A stretch of DNA of 26,704 bases from assembly GCA_040414495.1 (NCBI GenBank), contig JBEDUI010000076.1:1-26704 (forward strand). The letters run 5' to 3'. The notes under the pieces were generated by a model, which was not told where the DNA came from, did not search any database, and saw only the letters and a list, made by a program, of their open reading frames with translations. A program made the translations under genes and the position numbers. Source of the DNA: DATAVB01 sp040414495. GTDB lineage: Bacteria; Actinomycetota; Actinomycetes; Mycobacteriales; QHCD01. Position 1 is the first letter of the stretch, and every line of letters starts with the position of its first letter. Positions 15,389 to 22,593 of the stretch are shown here, one piece after another.

Positions 15389-16105
15389 ATGACCAACCGC
15401 AGACGCACCGCCACCCTCGCCGGTGTCGCCGCAGTTGTTGGCGGCGCCGTCACCGCGACGGTCTTCAGCCTGCTGCCTGCCGGTGCCGCGAGCACCGCGA
15501 ACTCTTCGGCGTACGGCATCGCCGGCTCCGGCTCGGTGCCGGTGTCCCACCACGGTGCCGCCAGCTCCACCGACGGCGCCACGCACTCGAGCACGGAGTC
15601 GAGTTACACCAGCTCGGACCAGACGCTGTCGGTGAGCGGCATCAGTTCCAGTGCCGGCGCGTACACCGCGTCGTCGAAGGTCGCTTCGGTGAGCTACCTC
15701 GGTGGCAACCTGAAGATCACCGGTGCCTTCGCCACCTGCAACGGCGGCAAGACCTCCGGTGGTTCGGACGCGCCGCAGTACGACAAGGCGAAGTTCAGCG
15801 CCGTGACCGTCACCCACCCGGCTGCCGTCAAGAACTCCGACGGCAGCGTCACCCGGGTCGGCGCGGTCGTCACGGTCAAGGCGGCCGGCGGCGTCACCGA
15901 GACGCTGACCATCGCCTCCGCGACCTGCTCGGCGCACCCGGCCTCGGGCCCGACCAGCAGCAAGGCCCCGACCAGCAGCCCGACGAGCACCCAGAGCCCG
16001 ACCACTGGCCCGACCAGCACCGAGGGTCCGACCAGCAGCCCGTCCGGCACCCAGACCGCTCCGGTCCCGACCGCCACCACCACGCACCTCCCGGTGACTG
16101 GCTGA
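15389..16105 (+). CDS. Secreted Thr/Ser/Pro-rich surface protein ending at LPVTG
   Basis: 238 residues from ATG 15389 (GAGAAAGG and GAGG upstream; the frame is open further back into the previous gene). The signal peptide is residues 1 to about 34 (MTNRRRTATLAGVAAVVGG..., AGAAS). A domain of about 150 residues is Ser/Ala/Gly-rich with beta-strand-like segments and two Cys (117, 180). A stalk at about 187-232 consists of GPTSS/SPTST-type repeats. The last residues are THLPVTG and then the stop: a sortase LPXTG motif with no hydrophobic helix or basic tail after it. Some features (SAYGIAGSG..., variable end) recall 'choice-of-anchor P' proteins, with low certainty. It is cell-wall or secreted; molecular role unknown. 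Confidence 0.75.
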   Translation: MTNRRRTATLAGVAAVVGGAVTATVFSLLPAGAASTANSSAYGIAGSGSVPVSHHGAASSTDGATHSSTESSYTSSDQTLSVSGISSSAGAYTASSKVASVSYLGGNLKITGAFATCNGGKTSGGSDAPQYDKAKFSAVTVTHPAAVKNSDGSVTRVGAVVTVKAAGGVTETLTIASATCSAHPASGPTSSKAPTSSPTSTQSPTTGPTSTEGPTSSPSGTQTAPVPTATTTHLPVTG

Positions 16106-16135
16106 CCCAGCGGCCAAACGGCCAAACGGTTACGA

Positions 16136-16177
16136 CGACTGCGCCCCGATCGGTATCCGCCGATCGGGGCGCAGTCG
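16136..16177 (+). terminator. 18-bp perfect stem-loop terminator
   Basis: CGACTGCGCCCCGATCGG (16136-16153) pairs completely with 16160-16177 around the 6-nt loop TATCCG, 31 nt after the surface-protein stop. It lacks a T-tract but is the longest perfect stem in the window. It separates the surface module from the glutamate dehydrogenase gene. Confidence 0.8.
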
Positions 16178-16284
16178 CGCGTACGGGGGTGGATGGGTAT
16201 CGGCTCGCAAATGGGTAGTCTCTGCAGAGCAGAACCACGGTCAGCGGAGATCGTGGTCTGGTGAGCCTCGCAGGAGTGCCGACC

Positions 16285-17538
16285 GTGCCAGCACGCATGT
16301 CAGCGTGGGAGTCAGCCCAGCAACAGCTCGCCGAAGCCGTAGCGCAGCTCGGCCTCGACGACGGATTCCACGAATTACTTCGGACCCCCCGCCGCGAGGT
16401 GACGGTCGCCGTGCCGTTGCGGCGCGACGACGGCCAGGTCGAAGTTCTGCATGGCTACCGGGTGCAGCACAACCTCTCGCGCGGACCGGCCAAGGGCGGT
16501 CTGCGGTTCCACCCGGACACCGACCTCGACGAGGTACGGGCGCTCGCGATGTGGATGACCTGGAAGTGCGCGCTCATCGGTATCCCGTACGGCGGCGCCA
16601 AAGGCGGTGTCGCGGTCGATCCGAAGCTGCTCTCGCGCAACGAGCTGGAACGGGTCACGCGCCGGTACGCCTCGGAGATCATGCCCGTCGTCGGACCGGA
16701 GAAGGACATTCCCGCCCCGGACGTGGGCACGGATGAACAGACCATGGCCTGGTTCATGGACACGTACTCCATCCACTCCGGCTACACGGTCACCGGCGTT
16801 GTGACCGGCAAGCCGACGGCGGTGGGTGGCTCGCTCGGTCGCGGCGGCGCGACCAGTCGGGGCGTCATGTACTCGGTCTTCTGCGCATTGCGCGACGCCG
16901 ACCTCGATCCGCGGGACGTGTCGGTCGCCGTCCAGGGATTCGGCAAGGTTGGTGGCCTGGCCGCTCAGTTCCTGCACGACGCCGGTTGCCGGGTGGTCGC
17001 GGTGTCCGATGTGGAGGGTGGCGTTTACGACCCGCACGGGCTGGATCCGACCGCGTTGCTGCGGCATGTACGCGGCGGCGCCAGCTCCGTCGTGGGGTAC
17101 CCGGGTACCGACACCATCACCAACGCTGAGCTGCTGGCCCTGGACGTCGACGTGCTCGTGCCGGCCGCGCTGGAGGGCGTCATCCACGACGGGAACGCCG
17201 ACCAGGTCAGGGCCCGGTTCATCGTCGAGGGTGCCAACGGCCCCACCACACCGGACGCCGACAAGATCCTCGACGACCGCGGTGTGCTGGTCGTACCGGA
17301 CATCCTGGCCAACTCCGGTGGTGTCGCGGTCTCCTACTTCGAGTGGGTTCAGGACCTGCAGGCGTACTTCTGGAGCGAGGACGAGGTCAACGTCCGACTA
17401 CGGAAGCTGATGGAGCGCTCGTACGCCGAGGTCTCCCAGCTGGCCGCGGACCGCAAGGTGTCGATGCGTACTGCCGCGCAGATGATCGGCGTCGGGCGGG
17501 TGGCCGACGCACACCGGACCCGGGGCCTGTATCCCTGA
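16285..17538 (+). CDS. gdhA: Glutamate dehydrogenase (Glu/Leu/Phe/Val dehydrogenase family)
   Basis: 417 residues from GTG 16285 (AGGAG 8 nt upstream). GTG 16261 and ATG 16297 are in-frame alternatives. It interconverts glutamate and 2-oxoglutarate plus ammonia. Visible family residues: GPAKGGLRFHP (Lys70), WKCALIGIPYGGAKGG (Lys94 and catalytic Lys106), PAPDVGTDE (catalytic Asp146), and the Rossmann motif VQGFGKVGG (about 216-224). A lysine in the KGGLR motif, which in clostridial GDH binds the substrate gamma-carboxylate, favours glutamate over branched-chain amino acids. EGANGPTTPDAD and ILANSGGVAVSYFEWVQ complete the signature. Cofactor preference is not determined. A TAGTCT box at 16216-16221 is a possible -10, and ACCACG/CGTGGT (16234-16257) flanks the upstream region. 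Confidence 0.93.
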   Translation: MPARMSAWESAQQQLAEAVAQLGLDDGFHELLRTPRREVTVAVPLRRDDGQVEVLHGYRVQHNLSRGPAKGGLRFHPDTDLDEVRALAMWMTWKCALIGIPYGGAKGGVAVDPKLLSRNELERVTRRYASEIMPVVGPEKDIPAPDVGTDEQTMAWFMDTYSIHSGYTVTGVVTGKPTAVGGSLGRGGATSRGVMYSVFCALRDADLDPRDVSVAVQGFGKVGGLAAQFLHDAGCRVVAVSDVEGGVYDPHGLDPTALLRHVRGGASSVVGYPGTDTITNAELLALDVDVLVPAALEGVIHDGNADQVRARFIVEGANGPTTPDADKILDDRGVLVVPDILANSGGVAVSYFEWVQDLQAYFWSEDEVNVRLRKLMERSYAEVSQLAADRKVSMRTAAQMIGVGRVADAHRTRGLYP

Positions 17539-17804
17539 GGTTCCGCGAGGTTCGAATGGCGTTCTGAGGGCGTTCTGCCGGAGAATGCACTGCGTGCCTG
17601 AAGATGTGTGCCTGACGACGGCGAGTTGGCCCGCTCCTGCCCGGGGAAACGCCGTCCGGCGTGCTTGCCACGCCTACGCGGTAAGGACGTGTTGTAATGT
17701 CGCTTAATGACACCGGTGTAATTCCTGGGGATTGCGGCGGTGACAGGGACACTGACAGCGACTGTGACAGGGCAACACACCCTGACTCGTCGACAGGGAG
17801 CCAC
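17539..17804. other. Intergenic region with alternative hairpins and GTGACAGGG repeats
   Basis: No clear terminator for gdhA is seen. ACGCC (17649-17653), GGCGT (17658-17662) and ACGCC (17670-17674) can form two mutually exclusive small stems. An in-frame upstream ATG (17697) with AAGGA at 9 nt would extend the next protein by 36 residues. That stretch is built on repeated TGACAG units (about 17750-17800), so I treat it as leader. Confidence 0.3.
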
Positions 17805-18116
17805 ATGGACGCCGCCGAATCGCTTACCCCGATTACGGAGCAGGACCAGGAGAGCCCGGAGGGCGGCCTGAGCCGCCGCGATCGGGAGATTCTCGCCTTC
17901 GAACGCCAATGGTGGAAGTACGCCGGCGCGAAGGAACAGGCGATCCGCGATTTGTTCGACATGTCGGCCACCCGCTATTACCAGGTGCTCAACGCGCTGA
18001 TCGATTCTCCGGACGCGCTCGCGGCGGACCCGATGTTGGTAAAGCGGCTGCGCCGGCTGCGCGCCAGCAGGCAGCGGGCCCGTTCCGCCCGCCGACTGGG
18101 AATCGACACTCCCTAG
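17805..18116 (+). CDS. DUF3263 family protein
   Basis: 103 residues from ATG 17805 (AGGGAG upstream). It contains the DUF3263 core: LSRRDREILAFERQWWKYAGAKEQAIRDLFDMSATRYYQVLNALIDSPDALAADPMLVKRLRRLRASRQ, read in segments of helices with the hallmark W-W-K pair and RYYQ.LN. The pattern suggests a small helix-turn-helix-like DNA- or RNA-binding fold, but no activity is established. The length matches the mycobacterial Rv0430 homologue as I remember it, and that gene too is followed by a LytR_C-domain gene (Rv0431). The basic C-terminus (RRLRRLRASRQRARSARR) supports nucleic-acid binding. Confidence 0.85.
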   Translation: MDAAESLTPITEQDQESPEGGLSRRDREILAFERQWWKYAGAKEQAIRDLFDMSATRYYQVLNALIDSPDALAADPMLVKRLRRLRASRQRARSARRLGIDTP

Positions 18117-18146
18117 CGGCACAGTCACATCGGAGGAGAGGCGATC

Positions 18147-19094
18147 GTGACCGAAGAACCCATCGGTCGCCCGGGACAACCCGGCCGACCCCATCGCTTC
18201 TACTTCGACGATCTCGCCGACGAGCCGGAGAGCGCGGCTCCCAACCGTACCGAGACTGACGTGGACGATCACTTCGACGACCATTTCGATGACATGGTCG
18301 ACACCGGCCCGATCCAGGTCATTCGCGACCCGGTGCCCGGATCGGCGGCGCAGCAACTGCATCTGGACGACCTGGTCGATGACGACGAGGTCAGTGAGCC
18401 CGAGCCGGTCGAAGAGCCCGCCGGCCAGCTGTACTTTGACGACCTGGACGAGGTGGATGACGCCGTCGAGGCCGAGCCCGCCGGCCACGTGCCGCCGCCG
18501 TGGGAGACCGACAATCGCCCGGCCGCACTCGCGCCCGCTGGCGGCCGTCGGCGGCCCCGCCCGATCGGTGCGGTACTGGCGTTGATCGCCGTGCTGGCTC
18601 TGGTGGGCGTGATCGCCGCGATCAGCAGCGGCGGCGGCCACTCTCGCGACGCGGCGCAGGTGGGCAAGCCGAAGGCGAGCGCCCCGGCCGCGACCGGCCC
18701 GGCCACCGATGCGCCGAAGCCGTCGAACTCCGCGGCACATTCGAGCGCACCGGCCCACTCCACCGCCCCGGGCCACCGCAAGACCCCGGCCGTACCGACC
18801 ACGGCCCCGGCCGGCATCCCGTTGACCGTGCTCAACAACACCACCGAAAGCGGGCTGGCCAAGACCGCGGCGCAGGCGTTTTCGACCAAGGGCTGGCAGG
18901 TTGGCCAGGTCGGCAACTACACCGGCCAGATCTCCGTCACGACCGTGTACTACAACCCCAGCGACCCGGCCCAGCATCAGGCGGCCGAGACGTTGGCCCG
19001 GCAGTATCCGGGTGTGGCGCAGGTGCAGCCGCGATTCGCCGATCTGCCCGGTACCGGGTTGACGGTGGTGCTGGCCCCGGGTTGGCATCTCTGA
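18147..19094 (+). CDS. Membrane-anchored LytR_C-domain protein with acidic repeat N-terminus
   Basis: 315 residues from GTG 18147, GGAGGAG upstream, 30 nt after the DUF3263 gene. The N-terminal cytosolic part (1-135) is very acidic and repeats a short motif: FYFDDLADE (18-26), LHLDDLVDD (71-79) and LYFDDLDEV (95-103), plus HFDDHFDDM (42-50). A basic patch (GGRRRPRP) and one transmembrane helix (about 140-160) follow, then a Pro/Ala/Ser/Thr linker outside the membrane, and a LytR_C domain at about 224-312 (IPLTVLNNTTESGLAKTAAQ...GLTVVLAPGW). LytR_C domains are found alone or on LytR-CpsA-Psr ligases and are thought to act at the cell wall. Pairing with DUF3263 is conserved in actinobacteria, to my knowledge. 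Confidence 0.88.
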   Translation: MTEEPIGRPGQPGRPHRFYFDDLADEPESAAPNRTETDVDDHFDDHFDDMVDTGPIQVIRDPVPGSAAQQLHLDDLVDDDEVSEPEPVEEPAGQLYFDDLDEVDDAVEAEPAGHVPPPWETDNRPAALAPAGGRRRPRPIGAVLALIAVLALVGVIAAISSGGGHSRDAAQVGKPKASAPAATGPATDAPKPSNSAAHSSAPAHSTAPGHRKTPAVPTTAPAGIPLTVLNNTTESGLAKTAAQAFSTKGWQVGQVGNYTGQISVTTVYYNPSDPAQHQAAETLARQYPGVAQVQPRFADLPGTGLTVVLAPGWHL

Positions 19095-19137
19095 ACGGTT
19101 TCAGCTGTGCGGCACGGCTAGGACAGCTCGGGCTGGC

Positions 19138-19185
19138 GGGACCGTAGCCAGAAGCTCAACTGGCTGGGACCGTAGCCAGAAACTC
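19138..19185. repeat. Short duplication of the 3' end of the kinase gene
   Basis: GGGACCGTAGCCAGAAGCTC (19138-19157) and GGGACCGTAGCCAGAAACTC (19166-19185) differ at one base and are 28 bp apart. On the minus strand the second copy encodes the kinase C-terminus (EFLATVPAS). The first copy lies mostly beyond the stop and would read ELLATVPP. Confidence 0.8.
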
Positions 19186-19686
19186 CCGCACCTCACGCCG
19201 TGACCGCAGCCGCACCAGCCGCAGGTGTGTCCACTGTGGATCGTGCATCGCCGCGGCGTACTTCTGTCGGGTCGGACCGTGGTGCGTCCAGGCCCAGCGA
19301 ATGATGGATTCCCGTTCCAGGAAGGCGTTTCGCCACGTCTCCCGGTTTCCATTCCATAGCTCGCGGCGCGAGATGATTCGAGACAGCGTGCGGACGATCA
19401 CCTGGCGCATCACCGTACGGCGCGGCAGATCCAGCCACACCACGGTGTCGGCACTGCCCCAGACAATCGGTTGTACGGCGCTGTAGTTGCCATCGCACAC
19501 CCAGCCTGGCGCCTCCAGCCGTGCCGCCACCACCTCGCGCAACTGCTCGCGCGGCAACGGTACCCAGCCCGGCTGGTGGTACAGCGAGTCGATTTCGATG
19601 TGGCCGACCCCGAGCCGCCCGGCCAATTCGGTCGCCAACGTGCTTTTGCCCGAGCCGGAGATGCCCACCACCGAAACGCGTCGCAT
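19156..19686 (-). CDS. P-loop kinase-like ATPase (adenylate kinase/FlaR-like)
   Basis: 176 residues from ATG 19686 (MRRVSVVGISGSGKSTLA). Walker A is GISGSGKST (8-16). GHIEIDSLYHQPGW is the acceptor-binding region typical of FlaR/'topology modulation protein' kinases, and DTVVWLDLPRRTVMRQVIVRT contains the Walker B-like hydrophobic strand and the Arg-rich lid region. ELWNGNRETWRNAFLERESIIRWAWTHH matches the conserved lid-side helix of that group. It probably phosphorylates a small molecule or nucleotide; the substrate is unknown. The frame continues upstream through the thrC leader region but without family character. It is divergent from thrC. Confidence 0.85.
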   Translation of the reverse strand: MRRVSVVGISGSGKSTLATELAGRLGVGHIEIDSLYHQPGWVPLPREQLREVVAARLEAPGWVCDGNYSAVQPIVWGSADTVVWLDLPRRTVMRQVIVRTLSRIISRRELWNGNRETWRNAFLERESIIRWAWTHHGPTRQKYAAAMHDPQWTHLRLVRLRSRREVREFLATVPAS

Positions 19687-19737
19687 AAGAACAGTCTGGC
19701 CGGCCCACGCCAGTGGTTTTCCCCGTGACGTCCGCCA

Positions 19738-19768
19738 TTGCCAGCCCAGCCGGGATCGCAGGTATGCT
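19738..19768 (+). promoter_or_regulatory. Candidate promoter for the riboswitch-thrC transcript
   Basis: TTGCCA (19738-19743) and TATGCT (19763-19768) are separated by 19 bp, somewhat longer than ideal. Initiation about 7 nt downstream would start the RNA some 25 nt before the SAM aptamer. Confidence 0.4.
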
Positions 19769-19801
19769 GACGGTCGGTACGACAACTGCATATCGGAATT
19801 G

Positions 19802-19935
19802 CTCATCCAGAGGGGCAGAGGGAACGGCCCGTTGAAGCCCCGGCAACCATCGCGATAGCAACCTCGGTGACCGAGACGAGGCCGGCCGCGACAGGTGCCA
19901 ACTCCGGCCCACGCAAGTTGCGTGGGGAAGATGAG
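19802..19935 (+). promoter_or_regulatory. SAM-I (S-box) riboswitch upstream of threonine synthase
   Basis: The core matches the S-box consensus: CTCATCCAGAG, CAGAGGGAACGGCCC, GAAGCCCCGGCAACC and CAGGTGCCAACTCC. The outer helix P1 is CTCATC (19802-19807) with GATGAG (19930-19935). P3 has TCGCG/CGCGA with an inner CTCGGT g ACCGAG hairpin, and P4 is CCCACGC aagtt GCGTGGG. No intrinsic terminator lies between the aptamer and ATG 19952. The 3' strand of P1 overlaps the start of the thrC Shine-Dalgarno (GAGGAGAAAGG), so binding of S-adenosylmethionine, which stabilises P1, should hide the ribosome site (translational OFF). Confidence 0.93.
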
Positions 19936-19951
19936 GAGAAAGGCCTCGTAC

Positions 19952-21223
19952 ATGACCAGTCTGCGCGCCACCTCCGCCGATGCCGTCTCGCCCGCCGCGA
20001 ACCTGCGATGTCGTAACTGCGGCGCCACCGTTGATCTGACTCCGGTGCACGCGTGTTTCGAGTGTTTCGGCCCGCTGGAGGTCGGCTACGACCACGACAT
20101 CCTCAAGGCAGTGACCCGGGAGCAGATCGAGGCCGGTCCGCACAACATCTGGCGCTACGCGCCGCTGTTGCCGATCGGTCAGGACCCGGCCACCCGGGTC
20201 AGCCTCAACCCCGGTATGACTCCGCTGATCAAGGCCGACAACCTGGCCGGCGAGCTGGGTATGAAGGCGTTGTGGGTCAAGGACGACTCGGCCAACCCGA
20301 CCCATTCGTTCAAGGATCGGGTCGTCTCGATGGCCGCTACCGCCGCGAAATCCCTGGGGTTCAAGCGAATCGCGGCTGCCTCGACCGGCAACCTGGCCAA
20401 TTCCGTCGCGGCCCACGCGGCCCGTACCGGCCTGAAATCGGTCGTGTTCATTCCCTCGGATCTCGAGCTCAGCAAGGTCGTGCAGTCGGCCGTTTACGCC
20501 GGCACGCTGGTCGCGGTCGATGGTTCGTACGACGACGTCAACCGGCTCACTTCAGAGCTGGCCGAGACCGACGAGTTCGAGGACGTGGCGTTCGTCAACC
20601 AGAACGTCCGGCCTTATTACGCCGAGGGTTCCAAGACGTTGGGCTTCGAGGTCGCCGAGCAGTTGGGATGGCGGCTGCCGCGTCAGGTCGTGGTGCCGAT
20701 CGCGTCCGGGTCGCAGTTCACCAAGATCGACAAGGCGTTCGGTGAGCTGGTCGAGATCGGTCTGGTGCCGGACAGCCCGTGGACGATGTTCGGGGCGCAG
20801 TCCTCGGGGTGCTCCCCGGTCGCGAGCGCGTTCGCCGAGGGTCGCGACGTGGTCGTCCCGGTCAAGCCGACCGGCATCGCGAAGTCGCTGAATATTGGCA
20901 ACCCGGCCGACGGTCCGTACGCACTGGATGCGGCCCGCCGTACCGGTGGCGCGATCGCGCACGTCGGCGACGACGAGATCCGCGACGGCATCGAGCTGCT
21001 GGCCCGGACGACCGGCATATTCGCTGAGACCGCCGGTGGTGTGACCGTCGCCGTGCTGCGCAAGCTGTTGGCCGAGGGGAAGCTTGATCCGGCCGAGGAA
21101 ACGGTTATTTACAACACCGGCGACGGCCTGAAGACATTGGACGCGATCGCTTCGCGCTCTAAGCCGACGATGACGATCGAGCCGTCGTTGCGCTCGGCCG
21201 CCGCGGCCGGGCTGCTGCGCTGA
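19952..21223 (+). CDS. thrC: Threonine synthase (PLP-dependent), under a SAM riboswitch
   Basis: 423 residues from ATG 19952, with AGGAGAAAGG 8 nt upstream inside the riboswitch edge. It converts O-phosphohomoserine to threonine and phosphate. An N-terminal zinc-ribbon-like segment has Cys20/Cys23 (CRNC) and Cys35/Cys38 (CFEC), as in longer threonine synthases. LNPGMTPLIKADNL is the typical entry strand, and NPTHSFKDR supplies the PLP-binding Lys121. AASTGNLANSVAAHAAR is the phosphate/substrate loop region, and IASGSQFTKIDKAF the glycine-rich segment. Alternative members of the fold (cysteate or O-phosphoserine-dependent synthases) look similar, so the SAM control leaves some doubt about the in vivo reaction. 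It is upstream of the cold-shock and groEL genes, an order I recall from Streptomyces. Confidence 0.9.
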   Translation: MTSLRATSADAVSPAANLRCRNCGATVDLTPVHACFECFGPLEVGYDHDILKAVTREQIEAGPHNIWRYAPLLPIGQDPATRVSLNPGMTPLIKADNLAGELGMKALWVKDDSANPTHSFKDRVVSMAATAAKSLGFKRIAAASTGNLANSVAAHAARTGLKSVVFIPSDLELSKVVQSAVYAGTLVAVDGSYDDVNRLTSELAETDEFEDVAFVNQNVRPYYAEGSKTLGFEVAEQLGWRLPRQVVVPIASGSQFTKIDKAFGELVEIGLVPDSPWTMFGAQSSGCSPVASAFAEGRDVVVPVKPTGIAKSLNIGNPADGPYALDAARRTGGAIAHVGDDEIRDGIELLARTTGIFAETAGGVTVAVLRKLLAEGKLDPAEETVIYNTGDGLKTLDAIASRSKPTMTIEPSLRSAAAAGLLR

Positions 21224-21350
21224 CACCGTAGATTCTCCTGTCCAGCGCCGCGTCGCCGCGAACATCCTGCGGCGACGAATCGGCCGTGCTCGACGCCAAA
21301 CGGGGATGGTCCGGCGGACCGGTACGGTGCCTGACGGAGGTGTGCCAGAA

Positions 21351-22199
21351 ATGACGAACGGCCCTGACCGCGGTGGCCTACCGCCCGCACCTCCGCTGCC
21401 GGACCAACGAAACGGTGGAGGGCAGGCCGACGATCCGCTCGTCCCCGAGGACTTCTCGGCCTGGATGGCCAAGATCGTCGACGCTTTCGGCCGTAGCTGG
21501 CGGCTGGTCGCGTTGCTTCAGTTCAGCCTGAACCTGCCGCTGGCGATCGTGCTGGTGCTCTTCCAGCACGCGGCCGGCTCGCGAATCACGGTCGGGTCCG
21601 ATGCCAGCCTGCACTTCCGGCACCCCGGTGCGGCCGCTGGTCTGGGCGTACTGCTGGTCGTACTGGCGTTGGTACTCGGCGCGCTGGTGCAGCTGGGATC
21701 GCTGTGGGTCATCGTCCGGCAGGCGGACGGCGGCACGGTCGGCCTGGGCCCGGCGCTGCGGTTCGCCCTCTCGCGGGCGCTGCCGATGATCGGCTGGGAA
21801 GTGCTGGCCGCGCTCATGATCGGTGTTGGCTTCGTGCTGGTGCTGCCGGGCATTTACCTTGCTGTGGTGCTGATCCCGACGCTGCTGGGCGTGGTGGGGT
21901 TGGAGCGCCGCGGCCTGCGTCGCTGCTTCGAGCTGGCCAATCGCTCGTTCCTGGCGCTGTTCGGCCGATGCTGCGCCGCCCTGCTGATCGCGCTCGCGTA
22001 CACCCGCATCGTGCAGGTCGTGATCAACGCGATCTTCGGTAGCAGCGCCGATGGCTATGGCCCGCAGCTCGCGTCGGGCCTGCTGCAGTTGCCGTTGGAC
22101 GTCGCCGGGATCGCGTTCCTGGTCGTCACGTACGCGGAATTACGCGGCCGGAACGTTCGTACGACCACGCGTGAACTCGCCACGGACCTCGACAACTGA
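21351..22199 (+). CDS. Polytopic membrane protein, glycerophosphodiester-phosphodiesterase membrane-domain-like
   Basis: 282 residues from ATG 21351 (GGAGG 10 nt upstream; ATG 21306 is a less likely start). After a Pro/Gly-rich cytosolic N-terminus (1-40) come about six hydrophobic helices: around 55-75, 95-125, 140-175, 200-225 and 245-265, some probably paired or re-entrant. The repeated pattern 'F..A...ALPMIGWEVLAALMIGVGFVLVLPGIYLAVVLIPTLLGVVGLERRGLRRCFELANRSF' (given here in pieces: LPGIYLAVVL, ERRGLRRCFELANRSF) fits the membrane domain seen in GDPD_memb/DUF975-like proteins: a gated helix pair followed by 'G...A..RS..L'. No phosphodiesterase catalytic domain is present. Function unknown. 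Confidence 0.75.
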   Translation: MTNGPDRGGLPPAPPLPDQRNGGGQADDPLVPEDFSAWMAKIVDAFGRSWRLVALLQFSLNLPLAIVLVLFQHAAGSRITVGSDASLHFRHPGAAAGLGVLLVVLALVLGALVQLGSLWVIVRQADGGTVGLGPALRFALSRALPMIGWEVLAALMIGVGFVLVLPGIYLAVVLIPTLLGVVGLERRGLRRCFELANRSFLALFGRCCAALLIALAYTRIVQVVINAIFGSSADGYGPQLASGLLQLPLDVAGIAFLVVTYAELRGRNVRTTTRELATDLDN

Positions 22200-22217
22200 C
22201 CGATCGCTGGCGTTGAC

Positions 22218-22289
22218 CTGATCGCGGCTTTCAGCGCTCCTCACGCTGTTCAACTGATCCCGGCTTTCAACGCTCCTCGCGCCGCTTCA
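22218..22289. repeat. Two-copy 36-bp tandem repeat
   Basis: Copy one begins CTGATCGCGGCTTTCAGCGC (22218) and copy two CTGATCCCGGCTTTCAACGC (22254). The first 30 positions differ at four sites, and the ends diverge through a small slip. It starts 18 bp after the membrane-protein stop codon. Confidence 0.8.
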
Positions 22290-22316
22290 GCCCCTGCCGC
22301 ACGGCCGGCAATTCCT

Positions 22317-22368
22317 TGATCGTGAGCGGATTTGGTGCCGAAATCCGTACCAAATCCACTCACGATCA
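22317..22368. repeat. Long inverted repeat (20-bp arms, one mismatch)
   Basis: TGATCGTGAGCGGATTTGGT (22317-22336) faces ACCAAATCCACTCACGATCA (22349-22368) across a 12-nt spacer; a single C/A position fails to pair. The arms are AT-richer than their surroundings. There is no T-tract. It could be a REP-like or MITE-like unit, a protein-binding site, or a transcript-end hairpin. Confidence 0.85.
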
Positions 22369-22593
22369 TGAAACTCGGGTAGGTCGGGGCCGGTCCGTTA
22401 GCAGTTTGGCCGGCGGCCGGTTTCCGCTGGCCGTCGGTCTGTTCCCGTCGGCACGTCGTCGTCTCGTCTTCCGGTTGTTGCTTCGATCAGTTCTAACGGT
22501 CTCGTTCTAACCGGCCCGTTCCCTGGCGGCACGTCCGCCCTTTCGCGTCCGCCCCAGGCGGCTGGTCAGCTCTCCGCTGCCGACTCGAATCTG

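Larger units (their letters stand above)
22200..22593. other. Gene-free region with two repeat structures
   Basis: About 394 bp without a supportable gene. It holds a 36-bp tandem duplication, a 20-bp inverted repeat (listed separately), and a pyrimidine-rich stretch (about 22420-22560, repeated TTCCGGTT/GTCCGCCC-like segments). No terminator for the preceding gene and no tRNA are seen. Confidence 0.6.

Noticed and set aside
17549..17566. GGTTCGAAT resembling a tRNA T-loop after gdhA
   Set aside because: The flanking bases do not form a T-stem and no other tRNA parts are nearby.
17697..17804. ATG 17697 as start of the DUF3263 protein
   Set aside because: The extension is repeat-derived and lacks family similarity; ATG 17805 gives the usual length. 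AAGGA before 17697 leaves some doubt.
19687..20028. Upstream extension of the minus-strand kinase frame
   Set aside because: It runs through the SAM riboswitch and the thrC 5' end on the opposite strand and has no kinase features; the Walker A region starts 8 residues after ATG 19686.
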